64,000 nucleotides of DNA from JAFGUF01 sp040883315 (GTDB lineage: Bacteria; Bacillota; Clostridia; Christensenellales; UMGS416). The stretch spans positions 1 through 64,000 of the forward strand of contig JBFLKU010000012.1 in the NCBI GenBank assembly GCA_040883315.1. The letters run 5' to 3'. The notes beneath the pieces were generated by a model. That model saw only the letters and a program-made list of their open reading frames with translations, made no database searches and was not told where the DNA came from. Below, piece by piece: positions 9,762 through 18,727 of this stretch (its first letter is position 1; each line of letters starts with the position of its first letter). Both the position numbers and the translations under genes were made by a program.

Positions 9762-9798
9762 AAAAACAGATAAGATTTTATTTATCTGTTTTTTTGTT
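9762..9798 (+). terminator. Terminator of the yerC-pcrA-ligA operon
   Basis: An 11-bp stem (AAAACAGATAA with TTATCTGTTTT) around a short loop is followed by a T-rich run. The next promoter starts immediately after it. Confidence 0.8.
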
Positions 9799-9828
9799 TT
9801 GACAAAATAATAAGGGAAGTGGTATAAT
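9799..9828 (+). promoter_or_regulatory. Consensus SigA promoter of the tyrosine recombinase gene
   Basis: A perfect -35 (TTGACA, 9799-9804) and perfect -10 (TATAAT, 9823-9828) are separated by 18 bp. The predicted start of transcription (about 9835) lies 6 bases before a large palindrome, so the palindrome is transcribed as a leader hairpin and also overlaps the region where RNA polymerase clears the promoter. Confidence 0.85.
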
Positions 9829-9840
9829 GCATATATATTA

Positions 9841-9874
9841 AACTATTCGTAAAACGCAGGTTTTACGAATAGTT
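9841..9874. repeat. 34-bp perfect inverted repeat upstream of the recombinase
   Basis: Two 15-base arms, AACTATTCGTAAAAC and GTTTTACGAATAGTT, are perfectly complementary around a GCAG centre. It can equally be read as two 13-bp arms around an 8-bp spacer (ACGCAGGT), the geometry of loxP-type tyrosine recombinase sites. There is no T-run after it, so it is not an intrinsic terminator. A partial half-site copy (AACTTTTCGAATAA) occurs at 9900-9913. It may be an operator, a leader hairpin or a recombination site. Confidence 0.85.
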
Positions 9875-9925
9875 TGGAAATAAAACCCCCTAAAAAGGCA
9901 ACTTTTCGAATAATAAGGTGTTTAT

Positions 9926-11050
9926 ATGGATATTAATGATAACAAATTAAACAATGAGCGTTTGCGTAAGCTGCTGATAAAGCTGCCTGATATTTGCTAC
10001 GATTTTTTTATTGCTATCTCAACAAACACTTCAATTTTGACAAGAATAAATTATGCAAATGATCTGCTTATATTCTTTGATTATCTATACGAACAATGTG
10101 ATGGATTTGAAAAAATTCGACATCATTACGAAGAATACATAGTTTTTTATTCAAGAGATAAGGATATGGATTCAGATGATACAAACGAAGTTATTCCCCC
10201 TACCCATCCTTCACAGTATGTTAATTTATCCCATATTAAGTCAATCACCACAAAAGACATAGAAAAATTTCTGCAATATATTTCTGTATATTCTAAAGAT
10301 GGACGAATAATAACAAATGAAAATAGCGGAAAAAAGCGGAAACTATCAGCAATTAGCTCTTTTTTTACATATTTAATTAAACATAGAATGATATCTGAAG
10401 ACCCTACAAATATAATAGATTCCCCTAAAATAAAGGAAAAAACTATATTGAGAATGTCCCCTGAGGAGATATCAAAGCTGATTGAGATATTAGAATCCGG
10501 CGAAGGTCTAACAGAGCGCGAGAAATCATACCATAAAAAAACTGTTCTAAGGGATAATGCAATAATTGTTTTGCTGCTAGATACAGGTATTCGTTTAAGT
10601 GAATTGGTAGGATTAAACATTAAAGACCTATTTTTTGATGAAAATGCCTTCAAAGTGACAAGAAAAGGCGGAAATCAGGTAATTTTATATTACTCTAACT
10701 ACACAAAAACTGTTTTACAGCAATATCTAGACCAAAGACAAAAAATAAATGTTACATCCGGCGACAAAGACGCCCTATTTCTTTCCTTACAAAATCGTAG
10801 GATAACCCACAGAGCAATTGAAAATCTTGTAAAGAAATATACTCGCATTGTGAACCCGTTAAAAAATATTTCGCCGCACAAATTCAGAAGTACATTTGGA
10901 ACGGCACTTTACCACAATACAGGCGATATTTACCTAGTTGCTGATGTTTTAGGACATAAAGATGTAAATACCACTAAAAAGCATTACGCTGCCATTAGTG
11001 AAGACAGACGCAAAGAAGCGCCAAAAAATATAGATTATTTTGATGAATAA
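9926..11050 (+). CDS. Tyrosine recombinase / integrase
   Basis: A 374-residue site-specific recombinase of the XerC/XerD/phage integrase superfamily. The N-terminal SAM-like core-binding domain occupies about 15-165 and includes an unusual polar insert near 75-100. All catalytic residues are present: R223 (TGIRLSE), K247, H318 and R321 (PHKFR), H344 (LGHKD) and the nucleophile Y354. AAGGTG at 9915-9920 supports the start. It is longer than typical XerC/D (about 300). The surrounding genes are chromosomal housekeeping genes and there are no phage genes, so it is more likely a resident Xer-like enzyme than an element integrase. It is followed by lexA, which has its own promoter. Confidence 0.9.
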   Translation: MDINDNKLNNERLRKLLIKLPDICYDFFIAISTNTSILTRINYANDLLIFFDYLYEQCDGFEKIRHHYEEYIVFYSRDKDMDSDDTNEVIPPTHPSQYVNLSHIKSITTKDIEKFLQYISVYSKDGRIITNENSGKKRKLSAISSFFTYLIKHRMISEDPTNIIDSPKIKEKTILRMSPEEISKLIEILESGEGLTEREKSYHKKTVLRDNAIIVLLLDTGIRLSELVGLNIKDLFFDENAFKVTRKGGNQVILYYSNYTKTVLQQYLDQRQKINVTSGDKDALFLSLQNRRITHRAIENLVKKYTRIVNPLKNISPHKFRSTFGTALYHNTGDIYLVADVLGHKDVNTTKKHYAAISEDRRKEAPKNIDYFDE

Positions 11051-11052
11051 TG

Positions 11053-11066
11053 CGAACAATGGTTTG
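11053..11066. promoter_or_regulatory. LexA operator (SOS box)
   Basis: CGAAC-AATG-GTTTG matches the Gram-positive LexA consensus CGAAC-N4-GTTCG with one mismatch. It overlaps the -35 element of the lexA promoter, the expected place for autorepression. Confidence 0.75.
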
Positions 11067-11092
11067 ACATTTTCGCATAATAGTGCTATTAT
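11064..11092 (+). promoter_or_regulatory. SigA promoter of lexA
   Basis: TTGACA (11064-11069) and TATTAT (11087-11092) with 17-bp spacing, about 33 bases before the lexA ATG, which carries AGGAGA at 11115-11120. Confidence 0.8.
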
Positions 11093-11125
11093 TTAAGAAA
11101 TTAAATGTATTTATAGGAGATATTT

Positions 11126-11752
11126 ATGAATGACATTAACGAATTGACAGGAATGCAGCGAAAAATATATCTATATCTTAAAGATTATGTTGAAATACAC
11201 AATTATGCCCCGTCTGTGCGCGATATCTGCACGGCTGTTGGGCTGACTTCCACATCTACTGTTCATGGTCACTTAACTAGACTAGAGCAAAAAGGATTTA
11301 TTAAGCGCGGAACAGGAAAGTCAAGAGCCATCGAGATTATAGATGCAGATAGAGAAGCAAGGGCTAGGTCATTGACTGTGCCTTTGGTAGGCGAAGTAAC
11401 AGCCGGAATGCCTATGTTTGCAGAGGATAATATACATGAATATCTTCCAATGCCAAAATATATTGTGGCAGACGAGGATTCATTTGCTTTACGCGTAAAG
11501 GGCGAAAGCATGATAGAAGCCGGAATTAACGACGGTGACTTCATTGTCGTTAAACGCCAAAATTACGCCTTTGACGGTGATATAGTGGTGGCACTAATAG
11601 GAGACGACGAGGCCACAACAAAAACATTCTATTTAGAAGGCAAAAATGTTCGCTTGCAGCCGGAAAACGAGACAATGGAGCCATTAATTTTCCCTGCTGA
11701 GCAAGTTCAGGTTTTAGGCAAAGTAACAGCTTTATTCAGAAGGATCCGCTAG
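11126..11752 (+). CDS. lexA: LexA repressor (SOS regulator, self-cleaving)
   Basis: A 208-residue protein with the winged-helix LexA DNA-binding domain (1-75, ending in SRAIEI) and a C-terminal S24 peptidase domain. The self-cleavage site Ala93-Gly94 (EVTAGMP) and the catalytic dyad Ser128 (GESMI) and Lys166 are all present, so RecA-stimulated autocleavage should work. The gene has its own promoter with a LexA box over the -35. Its last 21 bases overlap the end of the convergent PLP-enzyme gene on the other strand. Confidence 0.97.
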   Translation: MNDINELTGMQRKIYLYLKDYVEIHNYAPSVRDICTAVGLTSTSTVHGHLTRLEQKGFIKRGTGKSRAIEIIDADREARARSLTVPLVGEVTAGMPMFAEDNIHEYLPMPKYIVADEDSFALRVKGESMIEAGINDGDFIVVKRQNYAFDGDIVVALIGDDEATTKTFYLEGKNVRLQPENETMEPLIFPAEQVQVLGKVTALFRRIR

Positions 11753-12979
11753 AGTTTTTATAAGCGCTAGTTTGCAGTGTTCATATGTTATTCCACCTTG
11801 TAAATATACAATAAACGGCGGCTCATCGCTGACAGGTGCATCAGCTGAGAGCTCTATAGAAGCTCCTTGCACAAATGTTCCGGCTGCCATAATAACTTTA
11901 TCAGAATATCCAGGCATTTCCCAAGGCTCAGGCATCAGATGTGAGTCTACAGGAGATGCCTCTTGTATTCCCCTGCAAAACTTCAATAATTCATCATTTG
12001 AATTCAGCCTTATACTTTGGGTGATATCTCCTCTTTTCGCATCAACATCCGGCATAATGTCATATCCCAGTTCTTTATATACTCCGGAAAATAAAAGTGC
12101 GCACTTCATAGACTGAGCAACAATATGGGGTGCCATAAATAGCCCCTGAAAAAGGAGCCTATATCCCATTTCATACGAGCCAATTTCGTCATTTATGTTT
12201 ACAGAATAGAAAAAAGCCGATATTTCATCTATACATTTTTTGCTTCCAGTAATATATGCACCTGTAGGTGCTATTGACCCACCAGGGTTTTTTATTAGTG
12301 ATCCTATGCAAACATCTGCCCCCACATTGCATGGTTCGTTTTCTTCCACAAATTCACCATAGCAGTTATCTACAAATACAATGGAATTTGGCGAGTGAAT
12401 TTTGACTACATCAATGGTTTTTTTAATATCCAATGTCTGCAATGCCTCACGCCACATGTATCCTCTGGATTTTTGCATAAATACAACTTTTGGCTTGTTT
12501 TTCTCTAAATATTTTTCTATTGAATCATAATCAATTTCTTTGCCGTCAAGCAAAGCAATATCATCATACTTCACGCCATAGTCTTCAAGGGCACTCCCCT
12601 GCCCCTTCGATTTTATTGAATTGTAAACTGTATCGTATGGTCTGCCTGTAACAGATAACAATATATCGTTAGGCTTTAAAAGTGCTCTAAGTGCCATAAC
12701 AATGGCGTGAGTTGCCGAGCCAAATTGAACACGAACCAAAGAAGCCTCACTGCCAAAAATCAGCGAGAACACCTCTTCTAGTTTATATCTTCCGATGTCC
12801 CCATATCCATATCCGCTGGATCCTGAAAAATGTCGGCTTTCTACTTTAGCTTTTTGAAAAGCTTCTAATACTTTTTCTTGATTTTTAAATGAAATTTCGT
12901 CAATTCTAGCAAAATATCTGGCATATTTTCTCTCTACACCAGATACAATACTCATTACTTCGCTTTTTGAAAAACTCAA
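11732..12979 (-). CDS. PLP-dependent methionine gamma-lyase family protein (YnbB / aluminium resistance type)
   Basis: A 415-residue fold-type I PLP enzyme of the YnbB group, often annotated as methionine gamma-lyase family or aluminium resistance protein. The aspartate of FVDNCYGEF (D204) and the PLP-binding lysine in SLIKNPGG (K230) are present, and the glycine-rich SGSSGYGYGD and GSATHA segments fit the family. The physiological reaction is not established. The start is a TTG two bases after the hfq stop, with GGAGG 15 bases upstream, so it is probably translated by coupling to hfq. It is the last gene of the miaB-mutS-mutL-miaA-hfq unit, a common Clostridia arrangement, and its end overlaps lexA. 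Confidence 0.85.
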   Translation of the reverse strand: MSFSKSEVMSIVSGVERKYARYFARIDEISFKNQEKVLEAFQKAKVESRHFSGSSGYGYGDIGRYKLEEVFSLIFGSEASLVRVQFGSATHAIVMALRALLKPNDILLSVTGRPYDTVYNSIKSKGQGSALEDYGVKYDDIALLDGKEIDYDSIEKYLEKNKPKVVFMQKSRGYMWREALQTLDIKKTIDVVKIHSPNSIVFVDNCYGEFVEENEPCNVGADVCIGSLIKNPGGSIAPTGAYITGSKKCIDEISAFFYSVNINDEIGSYEMGYRLLFQGLFMAPHIVAQSMKCALLFSGVYKELGYDIMPDVDAKRGDITQSIRLNSNDELLKFCRGIQEASPVDSHLMPEPWEMPGYSDKVIMAAGTFVQGASIELSADAPVSDEPPFIVYLQGGITYEHCKLALIKTLADPSE

Positions 12980-12980
12980 T

Positions 12981-13217
12981 TTATTCGTTTCCGTCCTCCA
13001 CAGTGTATGTAACAGGCTCTGAAGGAGTAACAGATGAGATTGCGTGCTTATAAATCATCATTTGTTTTCCATCACATGAGAAAACTACTACATAATTATC
13101 AAAACCCTTCACTTGACCTTTCAGCTGGTAGCCGTTTGTCAGGTGGATAGTTACTTGCATATGGAGTTTTCTTACCTGGTTCAGGAATGCATCCTGAATT
13201 AAATAACTTTTGTTCAT
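12981..13217 (-). CDS. hfq: RNA chaperone Hfq
   Basis: A 78-residue Sm-like protein. The Sm1 region (HLTNGYQLKGQVKGFDNYVV) and Sm2 region (IYKHAISSV) match Hfq, which forms a hexameric ring that binds sRNA and mRNA. The N-terminal Q8 and the KH motif of the proximal face are present. The C terminus is short, as in other Firmicutes. It lies 52 bases after miaA with a strong AAAAGGAGA ribosome site. Confidence 0.95.
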   Translation of the reverse strand: MNKSYLIQDAFLNQVRKLHMQVTIHLTNGYQLKGQVKGFDNYVVVFSCDGKQMMIYKHAISSVTPSEPVTYTVEDGNE

Positions 13218-13269
13218 AACCGTCTCCTTTTCCTTTACACATGCATATTATATATCATATTGGTAAAAA

Positions 13270-14211
13270 TTAAAAGTAAATATTTTCTATTTCAGAGAAG
13301 ACAATTGCTTTTTTATTATTTATATCTTCACTATTGCTATAATTAAGCCAAAACACATCATTTAGCCGCTTAAACCACGTAATTTGACGCTTTGCGTAGT
13401 TTCGAGAATACTGTTTTATTTTATCAATAGCTTCATCCAAAGCCATTTTCCCATTAAAATATTCGCTCAGTTCTTTGCAGCCTATTGCTTTGTAAGCAGT
13501 GTTTTCAGGTTTAATTCCATAGCTTAAAATAGCCTTTATTTCATCTATCAAACCATTTTGAAGCATAATATCTACACGCTTATTTATTCTTTCATACAGC
13601 TCTTTTCTGTCCCACATTGTGCCGACTATAATAGTATTCTTATAAAAAAGCTGTTTCATGGTCTCGTTATAGTATTCTTTTTTAGCTTCGCCAGTTAGAT
13701 CAAAAACTTCCAAAGCTCGAATCACACGATTCACATTGTTTTGATGAATCCTTTTTGCCAAATCTGGAGCTTTTTCATTCAAAAGGCTGTATAGTGCTTC
13801 TGCACCATTTTCATCATAATATTTTGTATATTTTTTTCTTATGGATTTATCCTCTGATACTTTGGCAAAATCCATATGATATATCACAGAGTCTATATAC
13901 AGCCCGGTACCTCCACATAATATCGGCAGCTTTCCTCTGCTTTGAATATCGGCAATTTTCTCTCTTGCCAGCCTTTGATATTCGCCAACACTAAAGTTGT
14001 CCCTCACATCCACAAAACCGATTAAATGGTGCACTACGCCTTCCTTTTCTTCCTCTGTTGGCTGTGCTGTGCTGATTGGCAAGCCTTTATATATCTGCAT
14101 AGAATCACATGATACTATCTCACCATCATATTTTTTTGCCATCTCTATCGCAAGGCTTGTTTTGCCGCTTGCAGTAGGACCGATAACCACCATTAAATCG
14201 TCTTTTGTCAT
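13270..14211 (-). CDS. miaA: tRNA dimethylallyltransferase MiaA
   Basis: A 313-residue enzyme that prenylates A37 of tRNAs reading UNN codons using dimethylallyl diphosphate. The P-loop is GPTASGKT (11-18), followed by the DSMQIYKGLPISTAQP segment, GGTGLYIDS and the C-terminal RQITWFKR motif. The start overlaps the mutL stop by 4 bases. Its product is the substrate of MiaB, encoded four genes upstream in the same operon. Confidence 0.96.
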   Translation of the reverse strand: MTKDDLMVVIGPTASGKTSLAIEMAKKYDGEIVSCDSMQIYKGLPISTAQPTEEEKEGVVHHLIGFVDVRDNFSVGEYQRLAREKIADIQSRGKLPILCGGTGLYIDSVIYHMDFAKVSEDKSIRKKYTKYYDENGAEALYSLLNEKAPDLAKRIHQNNVNRVIRALEVFDLTGEAKKEYYNETMKQLFYKNTIIVGTMWDRKELYERINKRVDIMLQNGLIDEIKAILSYGIKPENTAYKAIGCKELSEYFNGKMALDEAIDKIKQYSRNYAKRQITWFKRLNDVFWLNYSNSEDINNKKAIVFSEIENIYF

Positions 14212-16103
14212 ACTATCCTGCCAAATCTTTTCTCAATTTGGTTTTTAGTAATCACAGAAACAAACGGTCTGCCATGTGGGCATGTCAGCTTAATATCCTC
14301 ATTTAATATTAGGTCTATCAGCGTCTTTATTTCCGAATCACTCAGCCTATCTCCAGCCTTCACGGCCTTTTTACAGGACATACTAATAATTTTATCCTTC
14401 ACAGATGATTCTCCGTGCGTATTCTCGGTTATGTCTGCCAAAATCTCTTTGAAAAAGCTATCCATCTGCGGCTGGCCCAAAAATAACGGAACTCCTGTGA
14501 TTTCAACACTTAAATCATTTATCTTCAGTTCATATCCTACTTCTTCAAATGATTCAATATTCTCAGCCACTAAAATCATGTCATCGTAGGGCAAGTCAAT
14601 TATCTGCGGTATCAAAAGATTCTGCATCAATGGTGATTTATTGCTGAAAGCCTGTATAAACCTTTCATAAATCAGTCTTTCATGTGCAGCATGCTGGTCG
14701 AATATATAAACATTGTCTCCGCACTCTACAAAAAGGTATCCATTAAATGCAGTTCCTATTATAGTGTATGAACTTGTGAACTCTTTAATATCTGCTTGCT
14801 CATACTGTAAATTTATGGGCACATTTGTCTGCTTTAAAACATTTTTATTTTCATCAGCTTTTTCTTTACCAAAAAAAACGCTTTTATAGTCAAAATCCTT
14901 TACTTCATATTCCATGCTGGGAGATTGATTATCTTCTTCGAAATACTCATTTAGCATTTCAATATTTTCATTTTCTATTTTCTCGTTTAGCTTTTCTGCT
15001 TCATCGTCTTCATTCATTCCATCAAATTCCATATATGGAGTATGTGCTCTTGGTTTGCTGTCTATTTTCACTTTGCTTGTATCGAAGCCAATAATCTGAT
15101 TATTTACTTTATCTAGCAAAGGCTTCAGCTGATACTTCAGTTCATCTCTCAACTGCTCTGGATTGCTGAAAACCACATTCAGCTTCTGTGGATGCACATT
15201 AACATCCACCAGTATAGGATTTATATTTACGTTAACTACAAAAAAAGGATGTGAATGCTTCATTAAATTAGAGCTGTAAAGGTCTTCAATAGCATCAGTG
15301 ATATCTTTATCTTTAACATATCGTTTATTTATAAATATCGTTTGTGCACCTCTTGTTTTGTTAATCAAGGTCTTGTTTCCGAGGCATCCATCAAATGATA
15401 TCCCGTTTCGCTCTGTAGTTTTAAATTCAATTATATTTGATGCCACTTCCTTGCCATAGATTGAAAAAACAGCGTTTTTTAGGCTTCCCTCTCCGCTGGT
15501 GAAATAAATCACTTTGCCATTATTTATAAATTTAAATGAAATCTCTGGGTATGAAAGGATGTATTTTTGTATCACCGTGCTGATATTTGCTGTCTCTACT
15601 GCGTTAGTTTTCATGAAGCTTTTTCTTGCAGGCGTATTAAAAAACAAATCTTCCACGATTATTGTTGTGCCGTCAGGGCATCCATATTCGTGGTTTTCGA
15701 TTATTTCTCCACCTTCCACTACAGTCAGCGAGCCTATTTCCTCATCATTTGCCTTAGTTATTAATGTAACTTTTGAAACAGCTGAAATGCTGTATAATGC
15801 CTCGCCCCGAAATCCCATTTGGTGAATGTTATATAAATCATCAACTGTAGATATTTTGCTGGTGGCATGCCTGATGAAGGCCAGCTTTGTATCTTCTGCT
15901 CCTATACCTGTTCCGTTATCGGATATTGAAATCAGCTCTTTACCGCCTTCTTTTATTTCTATTGATATATTATTTGCCTTTGCATCAATAGCGTTTTCTA
16001 TCAGTTCCTTAACCACAGAAGCAGGCTTTTCCACTATCTCTCCTGCTGCTATTTTTTTTGCTATTGATTCATCCAATATATTTATTTTATTTCGCTTTAT
16101 CAT
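14208..16103 (-). CDS. mutL: DNA mismatch repair protein MutL
   Basis: A 631-residue GHKL ATPase: ELIENAIDA, DNGTGI and GFRGEAL motifs lie in the N-terminal third. The C-terminal domain carries the endonuclease signature DQHA-x2-E-x4-E (D469, E475, E480), expected in a bacterium without MutH. The intervening 340-430 region is a low-complexity acidic linker. It overlaps mutS and miaA by 4 bases on each side (ATGA), so the three are translationally coupled. Confidence 0.97.
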   Translation of the reverse strand: MIKRNKINILDESIAKKIAAGEIVEKPASVVKELIENAIDAKANNISIEIKEGGKELISISDNGTGIGAEDTKLAFIRHATSKISTVDDLYNIHQMGFRGEALYSISAVSKVTLITKANDEEIGSLTVVEGGEIIENHEYGCPDGTTIIVEDLFFNTPARKSFMKTNAVETANISTVIQKYILSYPEISFKFINNGKVIYFTSGEGSLKNAVFSIYGKEVASNIIEFKTTERNGISFDGCLGNKTLINKTRGAQTIFINKRYVKDKDITDAIEDLYSSNLMKHSHPFFVVNVNINPILVDVNVHPQKLNVVFSNPEQLRDELKYQLKPLLDKVNNQIIGFDTSKVKIDSKPRAHTPYMEFDGMNEDDEAEKLNEKIENENIEMLNEYFEEDNQSPSMEYEVKDFDYKSVFFGKEKADENKNVLKQTNVPINLQYEQADIKEFTSSYTIIGTAFNGYLFVECGDNVYIFDQHAAHERLIYERFIQAFSNKSPLMQNLLIPQIIDLPYDDMILVAENIESFEEVGYELKINDLSVEITGVPLFLGQPQMDSFFKEILADITENTHGESSVKDKIISMSCKKAVKAGDRLSDSEIKTLIDLILNEDIKLTCPHGRPFVSVITKNQIEKRFGRIV

Positions 16104-18715
16104 AGTTTTTCCTTTAAATTCTTAATCATCATAAAGGCTTCAATTGGAGTTGTGACAGTCAGGTCAATATCATTGATAATCTTCGCAATTTCTTTGTATG
16201 CTTCCGGGTTTTCAGTTTTTGTCTTTTTTTCTTTCTTCTTCTCAACTATATTGTCAATTGTATCATTGTATATTGTCACATTGTTTATGTCTGCCATCTC
16301 CAGCAGCGATAAAATCTCTTCACCACGCTTAAGCACCTCATCAGGCACACCTGCCAGCATGGCAACGTGCAGACCAAAGCTCCTGTCGGATCCGCCCCGT
16401 ATTATCTTTCTTAAGAATATAATCTCGTTTTTGTATTCTTTAACAGCAACACAATAGTTTTTTAATCCATTCACTTTGCCCTCTAGCTCGCTTAGCTGGT
16501 GATAATGTGTGGCAAAGAGTGTCTTTGCACCTATTTTTTCTTTGTCGCTGATGTATTCTATCACGCTCCAAGCTATGCTTAGCCCATCGAATGTAGATGT
16601 TCCTCTGCCGATTTCGTCCAATATAATCAGCGAATCTTTTGTAGCATTTTTCAAAATATGTGCAAGTTCTGTCATCTCTACCATAAATGTAGACTGGCCT
16701 AAGAACAAATCATCAGACGCCCCTACTCTGCTAAAAACTCTGTCTGTAATAGGCAAATTCGCACTTAAAGCAGGAACAAAGCTGCCCATCTGTGCCATAA
16801 TATTTATTAAAGCAACCTGACGAAGATACGTGGACTTTCCGCTCATATTTGGCCCTGTAATTATTATAAATCTATCATCGTCTCCATTTAGGTATGCATT
16901 ATTTGGCACAAATGAATTAATGTTGTTTGCAGATTCCACTACAGGATGGCGTCCGCTTTGTATATCTATAATGCCCTCTGTATTAATTGATGGTTTTACA
17001 TATCCATTTTGTCCGGCAACTGTAGCCAGTGCTATCAATGCATCAACCACAGATATATATTCGGCGGTTTTCTGCAGTCTTGTTATTTGGGATTTTAACG
17101 CATTTTTAATATCAGTGTATATGTCCTGCTCCAAAACAATTCGCTTATCTTTTGCACCAAGTATTTTATCTTCTAGCATTTTCAGCTCTTCTGTAATGTA
17201 TCTCTCTGCGTTTGATAGCGTCTGTTTTCTAATATATCCTTCCGGCACTTGTTCACGGTTCGAGTTTGTCACCTCTATGAAGTATCCAAATACTCTGTTG
17301 TATTTTATTTTAAGCGTTTTAATTCCTGTTTTTTCTCTCTCGGATTTCTCCACATCTGCAATCATGTTCTGTCCGTTTTCCATTACATCAATCAATTCAG
17401 AGAGGTTGCTGTCGTATGAGGATTTCAATACACCGCCTTCTTTCATGTTTACAGGCGGCTCATCAATTATCGCAGCATCCAAAAGGTCATATACATCTTT
17501 TAAATCGTCAATATTATTATAGCATTCATCCAGCAATGCCAAGCTACTGCCAGATATTAAATTCTTTAGCTTTGGCAGCACTTTTATGGAGTTTTTAAGC
17601 ATTATGCACTCTCTTGGGTTTATATTAGAGTATGCAATTTTTGTAGACAACCTTTGAATATCTTTTATATATTTAAGCTCATCTTTTATATTTTCTGTTT
17701 TTATTACGTCGTTTTTAAAATATTCTACAGCATCCAGCCTGCCCTCTATCGCTTCTTTGTCCAGCAGGGGCTGCTCCAGCCATTGTTTTATTTTTCGGCT
17801 GCCTATGGATGTAGATGTTTTGTCTATTATCCATAGCATAGAGCCGCGCTTTTTCCCTCCTCGGAGCGTCTTTGTCAGCTCTAGGGAGTTTCTGGTGAAT
17901 GGGTCTATCTTCATAAACTGTTCTGCTTTATAAAGAGCTATTTTGTTCAGCTGCAGAAGTGCATTTTTCTGAGTATTTGAAAGATATTTCAAAAGTGCGC
18001 CGGATGCCATCATAGACACATCGTCTATTTTGCCAACTATCACAGAGCTTTCTTTGAAATGTTTAGATAGAAGTGCCTTCGCAAAATCCAGAGTGTAGTA
18101 TTCATCCAAATTTTTATCGTAGCTGAAATTATATTGTTTTTTAATGGATTGATTGCTATCAATAAACACCAAAAAATCATCATTTACAATTATCTCTGCT
18201 GGGTTTAGCCGTGATAGTTCATCAAAAACTACAGTCATATGATTGTCTGCCAATGCAGAGCCTGCAAAAAAATGACCTGTGGATACATCAGCATATGCAA
18301 ATCCTACTAAATTTTCTGCTTTACAAAATGACATTATATAGTTGTTTTCGTCCTCGTGGAGCAAATCCTCTTCTATAATTGTGCCTGGTGTCACTATTCG
18401 CACTACTTCACGTTCCACTATTTTAACGCCTTTTTCAGGAAGAGTGGTCTGCTCGCATATAGCCACCTTAAAGCCTTTCCTGATAAGCTTTTTTATATAA
18501 ATATTTACAGCATGATATGGAACGCCGCACATAGGTGCACGCTCTTCCAGTCCGCAGTCGCGTCCTGTTAATGTCAAATCCAGCTCTTTTGATACAATAA
18601 GTGCATCATCAAAAAATAGCTCGTAAAAATCTCCAAGCCTAAAAAACAGCATACAGTCCTGATGCTGCTCCTTTATCTCCATATACTGGGTCATCATTGG
18701 TGATAGTTTTGCCAT
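16100..18715 (-). CDS. mutS: DNA mismatch repair protein MutS
   Basis: An 871-residue mismatch sensor. The N-terminal domain has GDFYELF, whose Phe-x-Glu inserts at mismatches. Connector, lever and clamp regions follow, then the ABC-type ATPase with Walker A GPNMSGKST (621-629) and Walker B LIILDEIGRGTSTFDG. The C-terminal part contains a lysine-rich linker (EKKKEKKTK) and a short tail. AGAGGA precedes the ATG, 12 bases after the miaB stop. Confidence 0.98.
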   Translation of the reverse strand: MAKLSPMMTQYMEIKEQHQDCMLFFRLGDFYELFFDDALIVSKELDLTLTGRDCGLEERAPMCGVPYHAVNIYIKKLIRKGFKVAICEQTTLPEKGVKIVEREVVRIVTPGTIIEEDLLHEDENNYIMSFCKAENLVGFAYADVSTGHFFAGSALADNHMTVVFDELSRLNPAEIIVNDDFLVFIDSNQSIKKQYNFSYDKNLDEYYTLDFAKALLSKHFKESSVIVGKIDDVSMMASGALLKYLSNTQKNALLQLNKIALYKAEQFMKIDPFTRNSLELTKTLRGGKKRGSMLWIIDKTSTSIGSRKIKQWLEQPLLDKEAIEGRLDAVEYFKNDVIKTENIKDELKYIKDIQRLSTKIAYSNINPRECIMLKNSIKVLPKLKNLISGSSLALLDECYNNIDDLKDVYDLLDAAIIDEPPVNMKEGGVLKSSYDSNLSELIDVMENGQNMIADVEKSEREKTGIKTLKIKYNRVFGYFIEVTNSNREQVPEGYIRKQTLSNAERYITEELKMLEDKILGAKDKRIVLEQDIYTDIKNALKSQITRLQKTAEYISVVDALIALATVAGQNGYVKPSINTEGIIDIQSGRHPVVESANNINSFVPNNAYLNGDDDRFIIITGPNMSGKSTYLRQVALINIMAQMGSFVPALSANLPITDRVFSRVGASDDLFLGQSTFMVEMTELAHILKNATKDSLIILDEIGRGTSTFDGLSIAWSVIEYISDKEKIGAKTLFATHYHQLSELEGKVNGLKNYCVAVKEYKNEIIFLRKIIRGGSDRSFGLHVAMLAGVPDEVLKRGEEILSLLEMADINNVTIYNDTIDNIVEKKKEKKTKTENPEAYKEIAKIINDIDLTVTTPIEAFMMIKNLKEKL

Positions 18716-18727
18716 CTTGTCCTCTTC

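Noticed and set aside
9926..11050. Recombinase as remnant of a prophage or integrative element
   Set aside because: No phage, plasmid or cargo genes, no adjacent tRNA, and housekeeping genes on both sides.
16830..17522. A 230-codon plus-strand open frame inside mutS
   Set aside because: Antisense to a well-conserved part of mutS; no recognisable domain.
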